A stretch of 6,054 nucleotides of DNA from Paracoccaceae bacterium (GTDB lineage: Bacteria; Pseudomonadota; Alphaproteobacteria; Rhodobacterales; Rhodobacteraceae). Below the pieces are notes generated by a model. It searched no databases. It saw only the letters and a program-made list of their open reading frames with translations, and had not been told where the DNA came from. Each line of letters starts with the position of its first letter. The first letter of the stretch is position 1. Below, piece after piece: positions 5,989 to 6,054 of the stretch. The translations under genes were made by a program, and so were the position numbers. Location: the NCBI GenBank assembly GCA_015487255.1, contig WFQA01000241.1, forward strand, positions 1 to 6,054, written 5' to 3'.

Positions 5989-6011
5989 AGTTAGATTTCA
6001 ATATGCATATT
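5984..6011 (+). promoter_or_regulatory. Promoter candidate reading out of the window
   Basis: A perfect -35 box TTGACA (5984-5989) is followed after 16 bases by CATATT (6006-6011), a 4/6 match to the -10 consensus. Transcription would begin near 6018 and read rightward. AGAGGA (6023-6028) could be a ribosome binding site, but the first ATGs are at 6043, stopped after three codons, and at 6051, on the window edge. Both hexamers lie within perfect palindromes. Confidence 0.5.
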
Positions 6012-6012
6012 G
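5999..6012. repeat. Perfect 14-bp palindrome CAATATG-CATATTG
   Basis: Seven-base arms meet with no spacer. The site covers the predicted -10 box (6006-6011) and contains one of the two TATGCATATT words. It is placed where a bound repressor would block RNA polymerase. Confidence 0.5.
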
Positions 6013-6054
6013 CACTCAGGTAAGAGGATTTCTGTTCGTTTGATGGCAGTATGA

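Larger units (their letters stand above)
5984..6045 (+). repeat. Word cluster B: TTGACAGT, TATGCATATT, GGATTTC/GTTTGATG
   Basis: TTGACAGT lies at 5984-5991, TATGCATATT at 6002-6011, GGATTTC at 6026-6032 and GTTTGATG at 6038-6045. These are the words of cluster A. The gap between the last two is 5 bases here against 8 in A. A degenerate inverted copy, GAACAAAAATCC at 5953-5964, also matches GGATTTCTGTTC (6026-6037) at 11 of 12 bases. Confidence 0.4.
5671..6054. other. AT-richer intergenic region, no supported gene, palindrome-rich
   Basis: This 384-base stretch after ysxC contains no reading frame I can support. The possible frames are short, lack ribosome binding sites and resemble no family I recognise. 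By eye it has far more A/T than the genes to its left, especially beyond 5760. It holds five separate perfect palindromes of 13-16 bases, two copies of TTGACAGT, two of TATGCATATT and a two-part repeated motif. It reads as a regulatory region for a gene starting at or beyond the right edge, possibly the border of an acquired segment. Confidence 0.6.

Overview
The window looks like a chromosomal segment of an alphaproteobacterium, most likely Rhodobacterales (Roseobacter/Rhodobacter group). The basis is high-GC codon use, strong family resemblance of every housekeeping protein to that group, and the gene block yidC - MOSC gene - ysxC (engB), which I recall as conserved there. No database search was possible, so the taxonomic call is inference.

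Layout. (1) Bases 1-613, minus strand: the N-terminal 204 residues of the alpha (molybdopterin) subunit of a formate dehydrogenase, showing a [2Fe-2S] domain and a 2x[4Fe-4S] ferredoxin module; the catalytic part lies beyond the left edge. (2) Bases 614-760: a divergent intergenic region. (3) Bases 761-1429, plus strand: a secreted protein made almost entirely of two tandem LCCL domains, followed by a perfect 11-bp hairpin (1438-1464). (4) Bases 1536-2378: ttcA, tRNA C32 thiolation. (5) Bases 2459-5670: a tightly packed operon of yidC (membrane insertase), a MOSC-domain protein and ysxC (ribosome-assembly GTPase). yidC and the MOSC gene abut with zero spacing, and the MOSC gene and ysxC overlap by 4 bases (ATGA), so translation is probably coupled. 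(6) Bases 5671-6054: a visibly AT-richer stretch with no supported gene but unusually many perfect palindromes and repeated words. It carries a good promoter candidate pointing out of the window to the right.

How the genes fit together. yidC and ysxC belong to the core growth machinery (membrane protein insertion, 50S maturation). ttcA is a tRNA-modification gene beside them. The MOSC protein travels with them but its substrate is unknown. The formate dehydrogenase and the LCCL protein are divergently transcribed and are probably functionally separate from the core block.

The most unusual parts are the palindrome-rich region at the right end and the bacterial tandem-LCCL secreted protein. 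I found no CRISPR array, tRNA, rRNA or recognisable insertion sequence. I do not see convincing evidence of a wholly new multi-gene system; the right-hand region is the best candidate for undescribed regulation.
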